Positions 31,396 to 40,829 of a stretch of DNA of 64,000 bases are shown here, piece by piece. The first letter of the stretch is position 1, and the number at the start of each line of letters is the position of its first letter. The notes under the pieces are model-generated. The model was not told the origin of the DNA. It saw nothing but the letters and a program-made list of their open reading frames with translations, and ran no database searches. This DNA is from Prorocentrum cordatum. Lineage: Eukaryota; Sar; Dinophyceae; Prorocentrales; Prorocentraceae. Where the stretch lies: contig CAUYUJ010012570.1 in NCBI GenBank assembly GCA_963575745.1, positions 126,001 through 190,000 of the forward strand, written 5' to 3'. The position numbers and the translations under genes are program-made.

Positions 31396-32769
31396 ATGGA
31401 CTTCGAGGCTGAGCGCCTCTGCTCGGTCATCTCCCAGCGCCTGGCTTTCGTAAACACCCAGGTCGGAGCGGGCATGCCCGAGGCCGTCTTGCTTCAGGCC
31501 CAAGCGAACTCGCTTTTGGCGACTTTCAGCTCGTCCACGGGGATTACGCTTTCGGTGGCCACCCAAGTGACGGAGCACATCAACCGTGGGCCGTGGTCGG
31601 CCGACCAGAAGCTCATGCTGGCGACGGCCCTCAACGACGCCGCCGCCGCCCAGGAGCTGGCCAAGAGGGTTGGCCACACTCGCTGCCAGCAGTACTGCTC
31701 CGACCTCTCCCACTTCCTCACGGCGTCCGACTGGGGCGTGATGAAGAACGCTATGATGTCGGAGGGAGCGAAAGCCCAGACCTTGGGCGCACGCATGTGG
31801 CGCATGGGCATCACGTGCCCTGCTGAGCGCACCCTGAAGGCAGCTGCGGCCATCATCGCCGCCTGCACCTATTCGGACTTGAGTCAGGTGCCTGGGTCCA
31901 AGAAGGCTGCCCTCTGCGACATGGTGCAGGATGCCGTCAAGAGCATCGACAAGAGCAAGACGTACCCTCATGGCCACCAGAAGGACTTCATGATGCCGTC
32001 GGACCTCACCCCTGCCAAGTACAGGTTCGCGTACCCCGACGCCGCTGATCCGCCAGTTGTCGTGCCAGCAGACGTCGACATGAGTGGTGTCAAGATGTGC
32101 CGCAGGAAGACGTCCAGCCAGATCACAGGGGCGCCTCTCAAGGATAGGAGAGCGGCGGCAGCTAGTTCGGCTGACCAGCCGCCAGCCATGCAGCTGGCCC
32201 TCCCGCCGCCTCCGCAGCAGCAGCAGCAGCGGCAGCAGCAGGCGCAGCACTGCCCCCTGCAGCTCTTGGCGGGACTGGCCAGCCAGGCGCTCGGCAGCAA
32301 CGCGTTCGCAGCGATGCAGCCGTTCGCCCAGCAGTTCGGCATTCAGCTTTCGCCCAACCTCTTCTCCAACCAGCACGGCGCGGCCGCGCCCTACGCCCAG
32401 CCAGGCGGCCAGCGCTTGGCTAGCCAGGTGGCACCGCCAGCTACTGTGGTGGACGGCGCGGCGGTCGGTTGCGCCGGCCTGCTCGACGGCGACGATCAGA
32501 TGGATGCCGAGGACGAGCTCGAGCAGTTGGAGCAGAACATGAGGGCGGCCGCGAAGGCCAAGAGGGGCAGGGACAAGGACGCCGCGGCGGCGACCAATGC
32601 GGCCAAGGCCAAGGGGGACAAGGGGAAGGCCAAGAAGGCGAAGGCCAAGGCCTCCCCGCTCCGCAAGCCAGCAGCCGCTTCCCCTGCCAAGGCCGCCACG
32701 CTCCGCAAGCCAGCAGCCGCTTCCCCTGCAGGCGGCTGCGACGAGGAGGGGGAGGAGGATGAGGATTAA
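31396..32769 (+). CDS. Gene C: unknown protein with basic Lys/Ala/Pro tail (457 aa)
   Basis: The start is the first ATG of the open frame. Residues 1-240 are a globular, helix-rich region with Trp and Cys (HTRCQQYCSDLSHFLTASDW, ARMWRMGITCPAERTLKAAA). Residues about 262-300 include a Gln run. Residues about 390-450 are Lys/Ala-rich and contain the duplicated LRKPAAASPA, ending in an acidic EEGEEDED. The tail resembles histone H1-like or other nucleic-acid-binding tails (inference). No membrane segment or signal peptide. Lies between gene B and small ORF D on the same strand. No known family is recognised. The balanced N-terminal composition makes a shadow ORF unlikely. A weak TTTTGGCT at 31350-31357 is too little to call a spliced-leader relic. 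Confidence 0.72.
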   Translation: MDFEAERLCSVISQRLAFVNTQVGAGMPEAVLLQAQANSLLATFSSSTGITLSVATQVTEHINRGPWSADQKLMLATALNDAAAAQELAKRVGHTRCQQYCSDLSHFLTASDWGVMKNAMMSEGAKAQTLGARMWRMGITCPAERTLKAAAAIIAACTYSDLSQVPGSKKAALCDMVQDAVKSIDKSKTYPHGHQKDFMMPSDLTPAKYRFAYPDAADPPVVVPADVDMSGVKMCRRKTSSQITGAPLKDRRAAAASSADQPPAMQLALPPPPQQQQQRQQQAQHCPLQLLAGLASQALGSNAFAAMQPFAQQFGIQLSPNLFSNQHGAAAPYAQPGGQRLASQVAPPATVVDGAAVGCAGLLDGDDQMDAEDELEQLEQNMRAAAKAKRGRDKDAAAATNAAKAKGDKGKAKKAKAKASPLRKPAAASPAKAATLRKPAAASPAGGCDEEGEEDED

Positions 32770-32796
32770 GGTAGTGAGGAGGAGGGCTGAGGGACG

Positions 32797-33120
32797 ATGA
32801 AGGGGGAGGTGGATCGGACGGGGGGCTCCCCTCCTCGTCCTCGCCCCGCCCACTCCCCCTCTGCCTCCTCGCCCTCCTCGCGCCCGATGCGAGGCGGCTC
32901 CAAGAAGGGGAAGCGCACGGTTAGCTACTCCGACTACCTGAGGCCCAAGGACGCCGTGGGTAAAACTCGTGGGGCCTACACCAGCAAGGCATACGACGCA
33001 ACCAAGAGGAACGCCATCAGGGCGGGCCTCTCCGATCACGATGCTGTTCTCGTCGCCCGCGAGGCTTTCGCGGCAGCGACTGCGGTGTGGATAAAGGTTA
33101 ACAATGCGGGCTCCAAGTAG
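32797..33120 (+). CDS. ORF D: small basic protein (107 aa, or 77 aa from second ATG)
   Basis: The first 30 residues are low-complexity Ser/Pro. From the ATG at 32887 the product is a compact 77 aa protein (RTVSYSDYLRPKDAVGKTRG, then a basic helix and a hydrophobic helix ending AAATAVWIKVNNAGSK). It starts 28 bp after the stop of gene C, so it could instead be a last exon of gene C; AAG|GTAGTG near 32767 would be a possible donor, but the TAA of gene C precedes it. No family recognised. Its 3' flank GATGTACAGTTCG resembles GATGTACAATCG after gene E. Confidence 0.5.
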   Translation: MKGEVDRTGGSPPRPRPAHSPSASSPSSRPMRGGSKKGKRTVSYSDYLRPKDAVGKTRGAYTSKAYDATKRNAIRAGLSDHDAVLVAREAFAAATAVWIKVNNAGSK

Positions 33121-33853
33121 GATGTACAGTTCGCTATCTTGGCCTCGCTTTAAGCAAGGCGTTGCGTTGCCGCTTCCTCTGCTCAGACCGACAGTGGGCT
33201 ATAGCCACTGCCGACGTCGCAGCCTCCTCTGCCACACATCGGGGCTTGGTGTGCATAGGGTACGAGGCTCACCCCCGCGAGCATGTGGTAGCACGCGCGC
33301 ACAGACAGAACTCGCAGCTGGCTCATGTACCGCCAGCCTGCACAAGTGCGAATAGCAAGACACCGTCAGCATCAACACCTCGACCATCGTCATCCTAGCA
33401 TATCTCCCTCATCATCGCCAGCCTCCCCCTCATCATCGCACGGGCTCCCCGCCTATGTATCATATCCCCCGCGATGTAAAGGCCGCCAACTTAAACGACG
33501 CACGCCACAACATAACCACCCAAAACCAAACAGCGAAGGCACGTAAAAAACAACAAAAAACGCAGACGAACCACAAACGAAACATGCGGCGAAACATTCG
33601 CTAAACCTATGAGTTTTCTGCAACACCTCCTGTTACTATTATCAAGCAATGGTGATGTGTGGTGCCGTGTTGCGCGCTTTTCGCGCTCGTCACGAATACA
33701 AGTGTCGCACGGTGCCGTGCTGCAAGGCTGGTGCTGCGTGGTGCCGTGTTGCGCGCGCGTCGCGCCCGTTACGAAGACATGTGTCGCGCGGTGCCGTGCT
33801 GCAAGGCCCGGTGGGGCCGCGTGTAGCCGACGGGGTGGCATGGGTCGTCCTGC
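33121..33853. other. Intergenic, with T-poor A/C-rich spacer
   Basis: 33480-33610 is A/C-rich. A ~50 bp block (GGTGCCGTGTTGCGCGC, then CGTCGCG and AAGACATGTGTCGC) is repeated twice at 33660-33800. No gene. Confidence 0.5.
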
Positions 33854-33877
33854 CCGTGTTCGCCGTTCAGGCTCAAG
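33854..33877 (+). other. Degraded spliced-leader relic upstream of gene E
   Basis: CCGT, three extra bases, then CGCCGTTCAGGCTCAAG: about 17 of 21 canonical positions match, and the 3' GGCTCAAG is intact. It ends 4 nt before the ATG of gene E. Confidence 0.55.
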
Positions 33878-33881
33878 CAGC

Positions 33882-35921
33882 ATGGCCGAGGCCAAGAAAC
33901 TTAAGCTTGCCCACCTCGGCCGCGACGCTCACGTGAGCGCCAGCGGGTTAGAGCACATTCTGAAGCAGCTTCGGGACGATGGCGGCATGCTCCCCACTGT
34001 GTTTTCGAGTTCCAGCCAGAGGCGGGCGAGGCAGTCAATTGCTTTCCAGAGCACGACATTTGGATCGCTGGTTCAACGGCGGAGTGTTCCCAGCAAGAAG
34101 GTCGGTGACCCGCCTGTCCAGCTGTTCTTCCAGCACCCCTTTGCGTTCTTAGAGGCGGCGTGCAAGTCCAGCGAAGAGTATCGCGCCGCATTGGCGAGGG
34201 TGCTGGACACGTCTAACAACCACGTCTCCATCGTGTTATACACGGACGAGATCACACCAGGACAGGCGCTGCAGCCACACAACACCAGGAAGGTCCAAGC
34301 CGTCTACTGGACCTTGAAGGAGTTCGGGTTTCCGATCTTGAGTTGCGAGTTGGCGTGGAATACCGTGTGCGCGCCAAGGTCAGACACCGTCGCAGAGCTC
34401 CCTGGTGGAATGGCTGAGCTGTTTCGGTACGCGGTCAAGTTCTTCTTCGGGGGGCCTACTGGGCCCGATTTGCGACACGGCATCTCCTTGTCGATCGCAG
34501 GTGAGGCAGCCCCTCGTCTCGTGACGGGGCGCATGGCCATGCTCGTGCAAGACGAGCGGGGCCATAAGTTTTCGACTGGCGTCAAAGGGTCGGGCGGGCT
34601 CAAGATATGTGCGTTGTGCCAAAACGTTGCGGCGTTCAAGAGCACGTACCTGCCCGACCCCACTGGCTTTCTCATCCCCTCGACGAGCCTCAACGTGGCA
34701 GCCTTCAAGTTGCACTCCGATGAAGGGGTCAAGGCAATCCAGCGGAGATTGCGGGAGTTGTCGGTCAACGGCTCGAATGCTGAGGTGCAGGAGATGGAAA
34801 CGCTGCTCGGCTTTAACTACATCCCGACGGGGCTTCTCCAGGACGAGGATGTAGATTTCAACCTCCCCAGTTGCTGGTGCTACGACTGGATGCACTGTTA
34901 CTGCTGGATGGCACCCTAGTCAAGGAGGTTTCGGAGTTTGAGGAAAGGCTCGCGGATCGTGGGCTGGGGGGGGGCGTATCTCAACCAGTACATGCAGTTG
35001 TGGCGCTGGCCAAACGCATATGCTCACGCCAGGCAAGTTTTCCGCAAGCACGCTGATCACTCGCCCGCTGGCTCAACGTCTGAGCATCTGTCCCTCTGCC
35101 CAGTGCTCGCCCAATACGTCCGCGGCGTTGTCATGAAGAAGGGGGTCCTTGGCAAGGAGTCGGCCAGCTTTCTTGCTCTTGCTCACGTGATGGAGTTGCT
35201 GCAGATGGCAAACAGCGGCGACGTTCAGGCCGATGAGCTTGCGCGGGCAATCCACGCGCACCTTGTGCTGCACCAGGCAGCCTACGGTTTCAAGCTGTGG
35301 AAGGCCAAAGAACATTACAATTTGCATATCCCGAGCCAGCTGCAGCTCCACGGAATGATCATATCGACTTTTCTGCACGAGCGGAAGCACCGCGTGCTAA
35401 AGAGAGTGATGACTCCACGGCACAGTTTGACGGCTTTCGACCGTTCTGTTTTAGAAGAGGCTACCGTCCAGCACCTCTACGATCTAGGTCGCCACAATCT
35501 TGCCAAGCCCGATTTAATTAATTTAAAGTCTCCAAGCAACCATGCGAAGGCGTCGTTTTTGAAGGCTTTCCCTTTCGCCATGGGGTACAACGTTCTCATG
35601 GCGACCTCGGCGTACGCACACGGCCGAGTTGTTTCGAACGGTGATGTTTGCACAGTGCTTGGGGATGACGGGCTCGTGTGGATTGGCAAAGTACAGTTTT
35701 TCTGTACAGTCGACGCGTGGGTGGGGTGCTGCATGACCCCCTGGCCACTCGCGGGTTCGTGTGGGGAATCTGCAACGTGCCAGGTGCAGGGTCACGGCAC
35801 ATTGGTGCCTCTGTTTCGTTTGCAGGAGCCGTGCGTGCATAAGGATGCCCCTGTAGGGCAGCTGGCTCGTGTGTTGCTGCCCCCGAAGTTCAAGCACGCA
35901 GGCGGGAGGCTTCGGACCTGA
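33882..35921 (+). pseudogene. Gene E: DDE-transposase-like gene with two compensating frameshifts
   Basis: The start is the ATG right after the spliced-leader relic. The frame from 33882 stops at 34919, a middle segment is open in another frame (DGTLVKEVSEFEERLADRGL), and the original frame resumes (YLNQYMQLWRWPNAYAHARQ) to 35921. The first shift is near 34895-34905, the second in a run of nine G near 34965. Candidate acidic residues, in order, are Asp122 in VLYTDEITPG, Asp335 in CYDWMH, and Glu in FLHERKHRVLKR (35379-35381). That spacing and the ERKHRVLKR context resemble DDE transposases of CACTA/Plavaka-like plant and fungal elements, though the superfamily is not settled. A Cys pair (ICALC) precedes the second Asp. 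The shifts may be sequencing errors in homopolymers, a small intron, or true decay. Likely role: moving the 25-37 kb block, or a separate insertion in it. Confidence 0.62.
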
Positions 35922-36057
35922 TTGCATGTGGGACCAGTTGATGTACAATCGATTGGGTGTTTGGGAGCTCCTCATTCTGTATCTCTCCTCATCTCCTTCC
36001 TACTCCGACTCTTCCTCCTCCTGGGGTGCCCATGGGAGCCATGTGGGGCCCTGGACT

Positions 36058-36345
36058 CGCTCTGGGACCTTCTGAGAGCCCTTTGGGACCCACGTAGGGC
36101 TTCCGCCCCCCCCCGTTGCTTTGCGTTTTCCTATATCGTCGAGGCTGCGCCTCCCCGCAGACCCGCTCACTTTGGGACCTCCTGAGAGCTCCTCGGGACC
36201 CTCGTAGGGCTTTCGCCCCCCCCGCCGCCTTGCTTTTTCCCATATCGTCGAGGCTGCGCCTCTCAGCAGACCCGCTCAGTTTGGGACCTCCTGAGAGCCC
36301 TTCGGGACCTTCGCAGGGCTTTCGCCCCCGCCGCCGCCCCGCGGC
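36058..36345. repeat. ~112 bp tandem repeat, three copies
   Basis: Landmarks TTTGGGACCTCCTGAGAGC, GTAGGGCTTTCGCCCC and ATATCGTCGAGGCTGCGCC recur in each copy. Confidence 0.88.
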
Positions 36346-36398
36346 TGCGACTACAAAAACGATACGACGATATTGAAAGTCTGCGGCAGCTAACTTAA

Positions 36399-36460
36399 AA
36401 AAAACAAGTTAGCACAATCAACCTAACCGCTTAGCATAGTTACGTAACCTACTTACAATC
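36399..36460. repeat. Right AT-rich inverted-repeat candidate
   Basis: CAAGTTAGC...TACGTAACCTACTT, an imperfect reverse complement of 25463-25514. Sits in a 200 bp AT-rich patch (36360-36575). Confidence 0.4.
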
Positions 36461-36629
36461 GTGATTTTAATCACCTTAGAACCTCCAGCCGCTAACCTCA
36501 TGTCGTAACTGGCGTATGTGGATACTAACCACAGTAGAACTAAGCTAAGTACTTAGTAAGCTCGGTGACGCTCCCAGTTCCCGGGCGCCAGAAGCAGGAA
36601 TTCAGCATTGTCTGTAAAAAATTGTATTG

Positions 36630-36960
36630 GAATGACATTTTTTTCGGCGCCGCCTCGGAACTCGATTTTCCGGCGCCGGCCGGAACTGGCTCCGGACCCG
36701 GCCCGGGCGCCGGCCCGGGCGCCGGCTCGGGCGTCCGGCCTGGGCGCCGGCTCGGGCGCTGGCCTGGGCGTCGGCCCGGGAGGCCTCCCGGGCGCGGGAA
36801 AAAGAAATTCAGCATTTTCAAAAGAAAATACTGTACTGGAATAGCCTTTTTTCGGCGCCGCCTCGGAACTCGATTTTCCGGCGCCGGCCAGAACCGGCTC
36901 CGGACCCGGCCCGGGCGCCGGCCCGGGCGCCGGCTCGGGCGTGCAGCCCGGGCGCCGGCG
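36630..36960. repeat. ~207 bp tandem repeat, two copies, GC-rich
   Basis: CGGCGCCGCCTCGGAACTCG followed by ATTTTCCGGCGCCGGCC occurs at 36645 and 36852, each followed by CCCGGGCGCCGG runs. Confidence 0.85.
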
Positions 36961-36968
36961 GAAATCAT

Positions 36969-37065
36969 GCCAGCGCTGCAGCGGGAGCACGATTCGGAAC
37001 GAGCGGGGCCCGAAAATGCGGCCGGCGCCCCAGCGAGAGCAGCATTTTGGAAAACATGCAGGCGA
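36969..37065 (+). repeat. Right boundary copy of the ~100 bp direct repeat
   Basis: About 90% identical to 25097-25196, same orientation (GCTGCAGCGGGAGCACGATT ... GAGAGCAGCATTTTGG ... GCAGGCGAA). Marks the right edge of the gene block. Confidence 0.82.
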
Positions 37066-37186
37066 AAATCAAATTCCGGGGAAACCTGTGTAAAAAAAAA
37101 CAGTACGCGTGGGGGAGTGGGGGCGAATATTCCCAAGACGACATCAGGGGAAGAGGGAGAGTAGTACTCATATTGTTGGGTAATTG

Positions 37187-37255
37187 TGGAGGAGGAGGAG
37201 GAGGAGGAGGACGAGGAGGAGGAGGAGGAGGAGGAGGAGGAGGAGGCGGAGGAGG
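37187..37255. repeat. (GGA)n tract
   Basis: Polypurine trinucleotide repeat. Confidence 0.93.
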
Positions 37256-37261
37256 AAGGCT

Positions 37262-37815
37262 CCCTTGGAGCGCTCTTGGGCGCTTTGGGGAGGTCCTGAA
37301 GCCCTCTCGGGGCCCTCTTGGAGCTCTCTTGAGGCCCTCTTGGGGCTTTCTTAAGAACCCTAGAGGCCCTAAGGGCCATTTTGGAGGCTATCGATCAAAG
37401 GAGGGGGTTCCTTTATCTCCGTCCCCTCTCTGGGGCCCTCAGAACCGTCTCTTGGGGCGCTATTGGGGCCCTCTTGGGGCGCTCTTGGGGCCGTCTTGGG
37501 GGCCTCTTGGGCCCCTCTTGGGGCCTTCTTGGGCCATCTTGAAGCCATCGTGATGCCCCAGAAACGCATCGGAAGCGAAAAGGCGAGAGGCACAAATCGC
37601 TGATTTTCTTTGGGTTGTTGAGGATTCTGGATTTCCGGGGAGGTCCTGAAGGGTCCTTGAGGGCACCTGAAACCGTCTTCTGGCCCTCGTGGGGCCTCTT
37701 GGAGGCATGTCGGAAGCTGCCTTGAAACATCTCCAGTTGTCCTGAGCCGTCTTGGAGGCCATCTTGGAGCATCGGAGACCCGTTTGGAGCCATCGTGTGC
37801 CATCTTGGACGCTCC
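37262..37815. repeat. GGCCTCTTGG-family repeat
   Basis: CCCTCTTGGGGC and GCCGTCTTGG units, plus the family landmark GGCACAAATCGCTGATTTTC. Also carries ATCGATCAAAGGAGG as in the window's first kilobase. Confidence 0.82.
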
Positions 37816-37997
37816 AACCCCTCGCGGAACCCCCCGTCCAGGTGCAGGGGAGGAGGGGGAGGGGTCAAGTCCCCCTCCCCGCCCGCAAGCCGTCTCGCTC
37901 ACTCCCACCCGCCCTCCCAACACATACATAGCACCCGAGTCTGGCCCGAGCCTGAGCATATTCAGCAGTCGTCTTTGGATGGGCAGCTAGTGGGGGC

Positions 37998-38001
37998 GCA
38001 T

Positions 38002-38033
<32 letters not shown>

Positions 38034-38146
38034 CGCCGCCGCCGCCGCCGCCGCTGCCCGCCGCCGCCGCCTGTCGCCGCCGCCGCCTGTCGCCGCCGCC
38101 GCCGCCGCCGCCGCCTGCCGCCGCCGCCGCGCCGCCGCCGCCGCTG

Positions 38147-38188
<42 letters not shown>

Positions 38189-38250
38189 ACCCCCGCTGCC
38201 AAACCGCCGCCGCTGCCGCCACCGCCACCGCCACCGCCGCCGCCACCGCC

Positions 38251-38281
<31 letters not shown>

Positions 38282-38340
38282 CCGCAGCCGCCGCATCCGC
38301 CGCCGCCGCCGCAGTCGCCGCAGCCGCCGCTGCCGCCGCC
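37998..38340. repeat. (CCG)n tract
   Basis: About 340 bp of GCC/CCG with few interruptions. Gives poly-Pro/Ala/Arg frames. Confidence 0.96.
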
Positions 38341-38460
38341 AAGTGTATTATGGATTGTTTTTTGACAGGGTTGGTGGGGGGGGCCGCATCGGGTTGGCTG
38401 CGCATGTTCCGAATTTGGAGGCAGAGTGTGCTTCGCATTGTTTTTTGCAAGGAATGGTGG
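38341..38460 (-). repeat. Dispersed repeat related to 19.25-19.44 kb
   Basis: The reverse complement contains CTGCCTCCAAATTCGG and AACATGCGCAG, matching the blocks at 19.25-19.44 kb. Confidence 0.6.
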
Positions 38461-39265
38461 GGGGGGGGTGAAGTGGTTGTGGAAGAGGGAAGAGGAATCT
38501 CGTTAGATCACCTGTCGCCCAGAGGGCTGGTGGGATTATTGTTGATCCCTCTCCCCTGTGCCCACTGCGTTTTTTCAAATGAGGTGGCCCTCCCGGGGCT
38601 CGTACCTTGTTTTTTTCAAAGGGAAGTCTTGGGTCGCAAACTGTGCCCATGGCCCCCAGCTTACATCACCAACAACAGCAGCAATCATGTTAAAAGCGTT
38701 TGCTCTTATTTCCTCGCGTGCCGTTCAAAACGTATATCTCAAACCCTTGGAATCCGTCCTCTTCGTCGTCGATCTTACCCTCTTGGGGGTCGATCTTCCT
38801 TGCCTACCTCGTGCATTTAGCGCCGCCCCTAAAACAGGGGAAGGGCGGACGCATCGAAGGGGGAGGGGAAGGATGGAACACGACAAAATGTTGAAGGATA
38901 TGGGCTAGGAGCAGAAAGCACGTGGCAGAACCAGACGGGTAGATCGGGCGGGCAGACCCTGCGGCTGGGTCGGGAAGGCAGGCCCAGGCGGCCAGGTCGA
39001 GCAGGCAGGGTGTGAAGCGTGAGCGATAGCGCGATTCCCAAGTACACCGCGAAACTAGCTACAGCGAGAGCGTGATTCCTGAGTGTCGAGGGCGCGCCGT
39101 CTGAGTCTATTGCGAAGCAGTCCCACGCAAGTGCGGGATTTCTGCAAATTTGTACACGGAAATCCCACGCGACAGCGCGATTTGGGAATACATTGTGAGG
39201 AAGTATCTGGCGGGAACCGTTGTTGTAGTAGCTGGGGGGGCCAGGGACACAGTTTGAGCAGGAAT
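38461..39265. other. No gene supported
   Basis: Short internal repeats (GCGATTCCCAAGTAC-like; GCGAGAGCG) only. Confidence 0.4.
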
Positions 39266-39267
39266 AG

Positions 39268-40000
39268 TTTTCCAGCGTCATGTCTTGCGCAAATTCAGGT
39301 TAGAACTCACCTTCCATGGGTGCTGCAATCTGCGAAAGTGTCGCCAGTTTCGCGGGCTGCTGGGGGGGTCCAGTAGAGTGACGTCTTACGCAGATTCAGG
39401 TTTGACCTCGCCATTCCTGCGGTGCTGCAGTTGAGGACATTGCCGCCACTTTCGAGGGCTGCATGGGCGTGGCGCATATCCAGATGAGACCTCACCCGTC
39501 CCTGGGGGCTGCGAACTGCGAGAGTGTGGTCATTTTGAAGGCCGCTGGGGGGTCCAGCATGGTGACGTCCTACGCAGACTCATCTTAGACCTCACCATCC
39601 CCGTGTGGGGGGGGGGCTACGAACTGCGAAATTGTCGCCACGTTCGTGGGCTGCTTTGGGGGTCCCGCACAGTGACGTCCTGCGCAGATTTAGATTAGAC
39701 CTCACCATCCCTGCGAAGCTGTCGCCAATTTCGCGGGCTGCTGGGGGGTCCAGCATCGTGACGTCCTGCGCTGACCCATCTTAGACCGCAATCCTTGAGG
39801 GTGGGGGGCGCGAGCTGCGAAATTGTCGCCACCTTCGAGGGCAGCTGGGGGATCCAGCGGAATGGCGGCCCACGCAGATTCAGATTCGACTTCGGCGCCC
39901 CTGGGAGGCTGCGAGCTGCGATACCGCTGCCACTTGCGAATGCCGCCGGGGGGGGAGGGGTCCAGCATAATGACGTCCCATCAGGTTCAGGTGATTCAGG
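39268..40000. repeat. ~105 bp satellite-like array 1
   Basis: About seven units. Each has CCAGCATnGTGACGTCC, CGCAGATTCAG, ACCTCACCATCCC, GGGCTGCGAACTGCGAAA and GTCGCCACTTTCG. GTGACGTC lies near 39378, 39562, 39672 and 39758, with degenerate versions between and after. Confidence 0.88.
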
Positions 40001-40828
40001 TTGGCCTTGGTTGCTTGTCCCGCGGGCCGCCCGCAGACCCGGCGGCGCGCCTGCGGGCGTTCAGCTCCTGCATTGCAAGGTGCAGGTAGAAAGCGGAGAA
40101 CTTGGCGGGCGAGGGCGGCTTCGCTCGGTTCCAGCACGAGCGATGGACATATGATCATTTGGGGCGCGAGAGCGAAATGGCGCGGGCCGCCCTGCTTGCC
40201 CAGCGTGCCACTGGAACATGGTCGCCACCTTCCTTCGTGATCCTGCCTCTTTCGTTGACGTCCTCTTCCTCCTTCGATCGTCTCACTGCTGCTGTCGCCT
40301 TAACTGGTCGGCCCATCGTCCGTCCGTTTTTTCTGCGCCTCGCTCCCACGCCCACTTCCCTCAGCCTGTGTTGTTATGTTATTGTCTCGTGAGCCGTACA
40401 AAGCGCAAGCTTTCCATAAAGCGTGCGCGACCAATGCCAGAGCCTGTGTCCGCATGAACCGTACCAGTCTGGACCGGCTTTGTGTGGCACTTGGTGCAGA
40501 TGGGTTGAGAATGTCGCAGAGTACTTGTACAACGAGGATGCGCGGAGGTCTCGCTACTCCATCTGCTCCCTTCGCCTTTCTTAAGCTGCATTATGACACA
40601 TATTCCGATGATAACTCATCCGCTGGACGTTGAGTTCGAACTGTGAATTGAAAGCTTGAATGGCGAAAGCATCGCGACGCAACTACGCAAACACACGTAT
40701 GTCGCATGTATGGTGAAGTACACGATGCGTCAGAACCATCACGTATAACCATCACCCTTTTTGGGATTATCTGGGCCGGTGATAGGCTGTTCCTGGCGCG
40801 TTCCTCGGATAGTCCTGCGGTGTCATTG
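40001..40828. other. No gene supported
   Basis: Unique-looking sequence; open frames short and without domain. Confidence 0.4.
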
Positions 40829-40829
40829 G

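Noticed and set aside
31336-33039. 567-codon minus-strand ORF opposite gene C
   Set aside because: Antisense shadow of a GC3-rich gene; the plus strand has better composition and a gene-like context.
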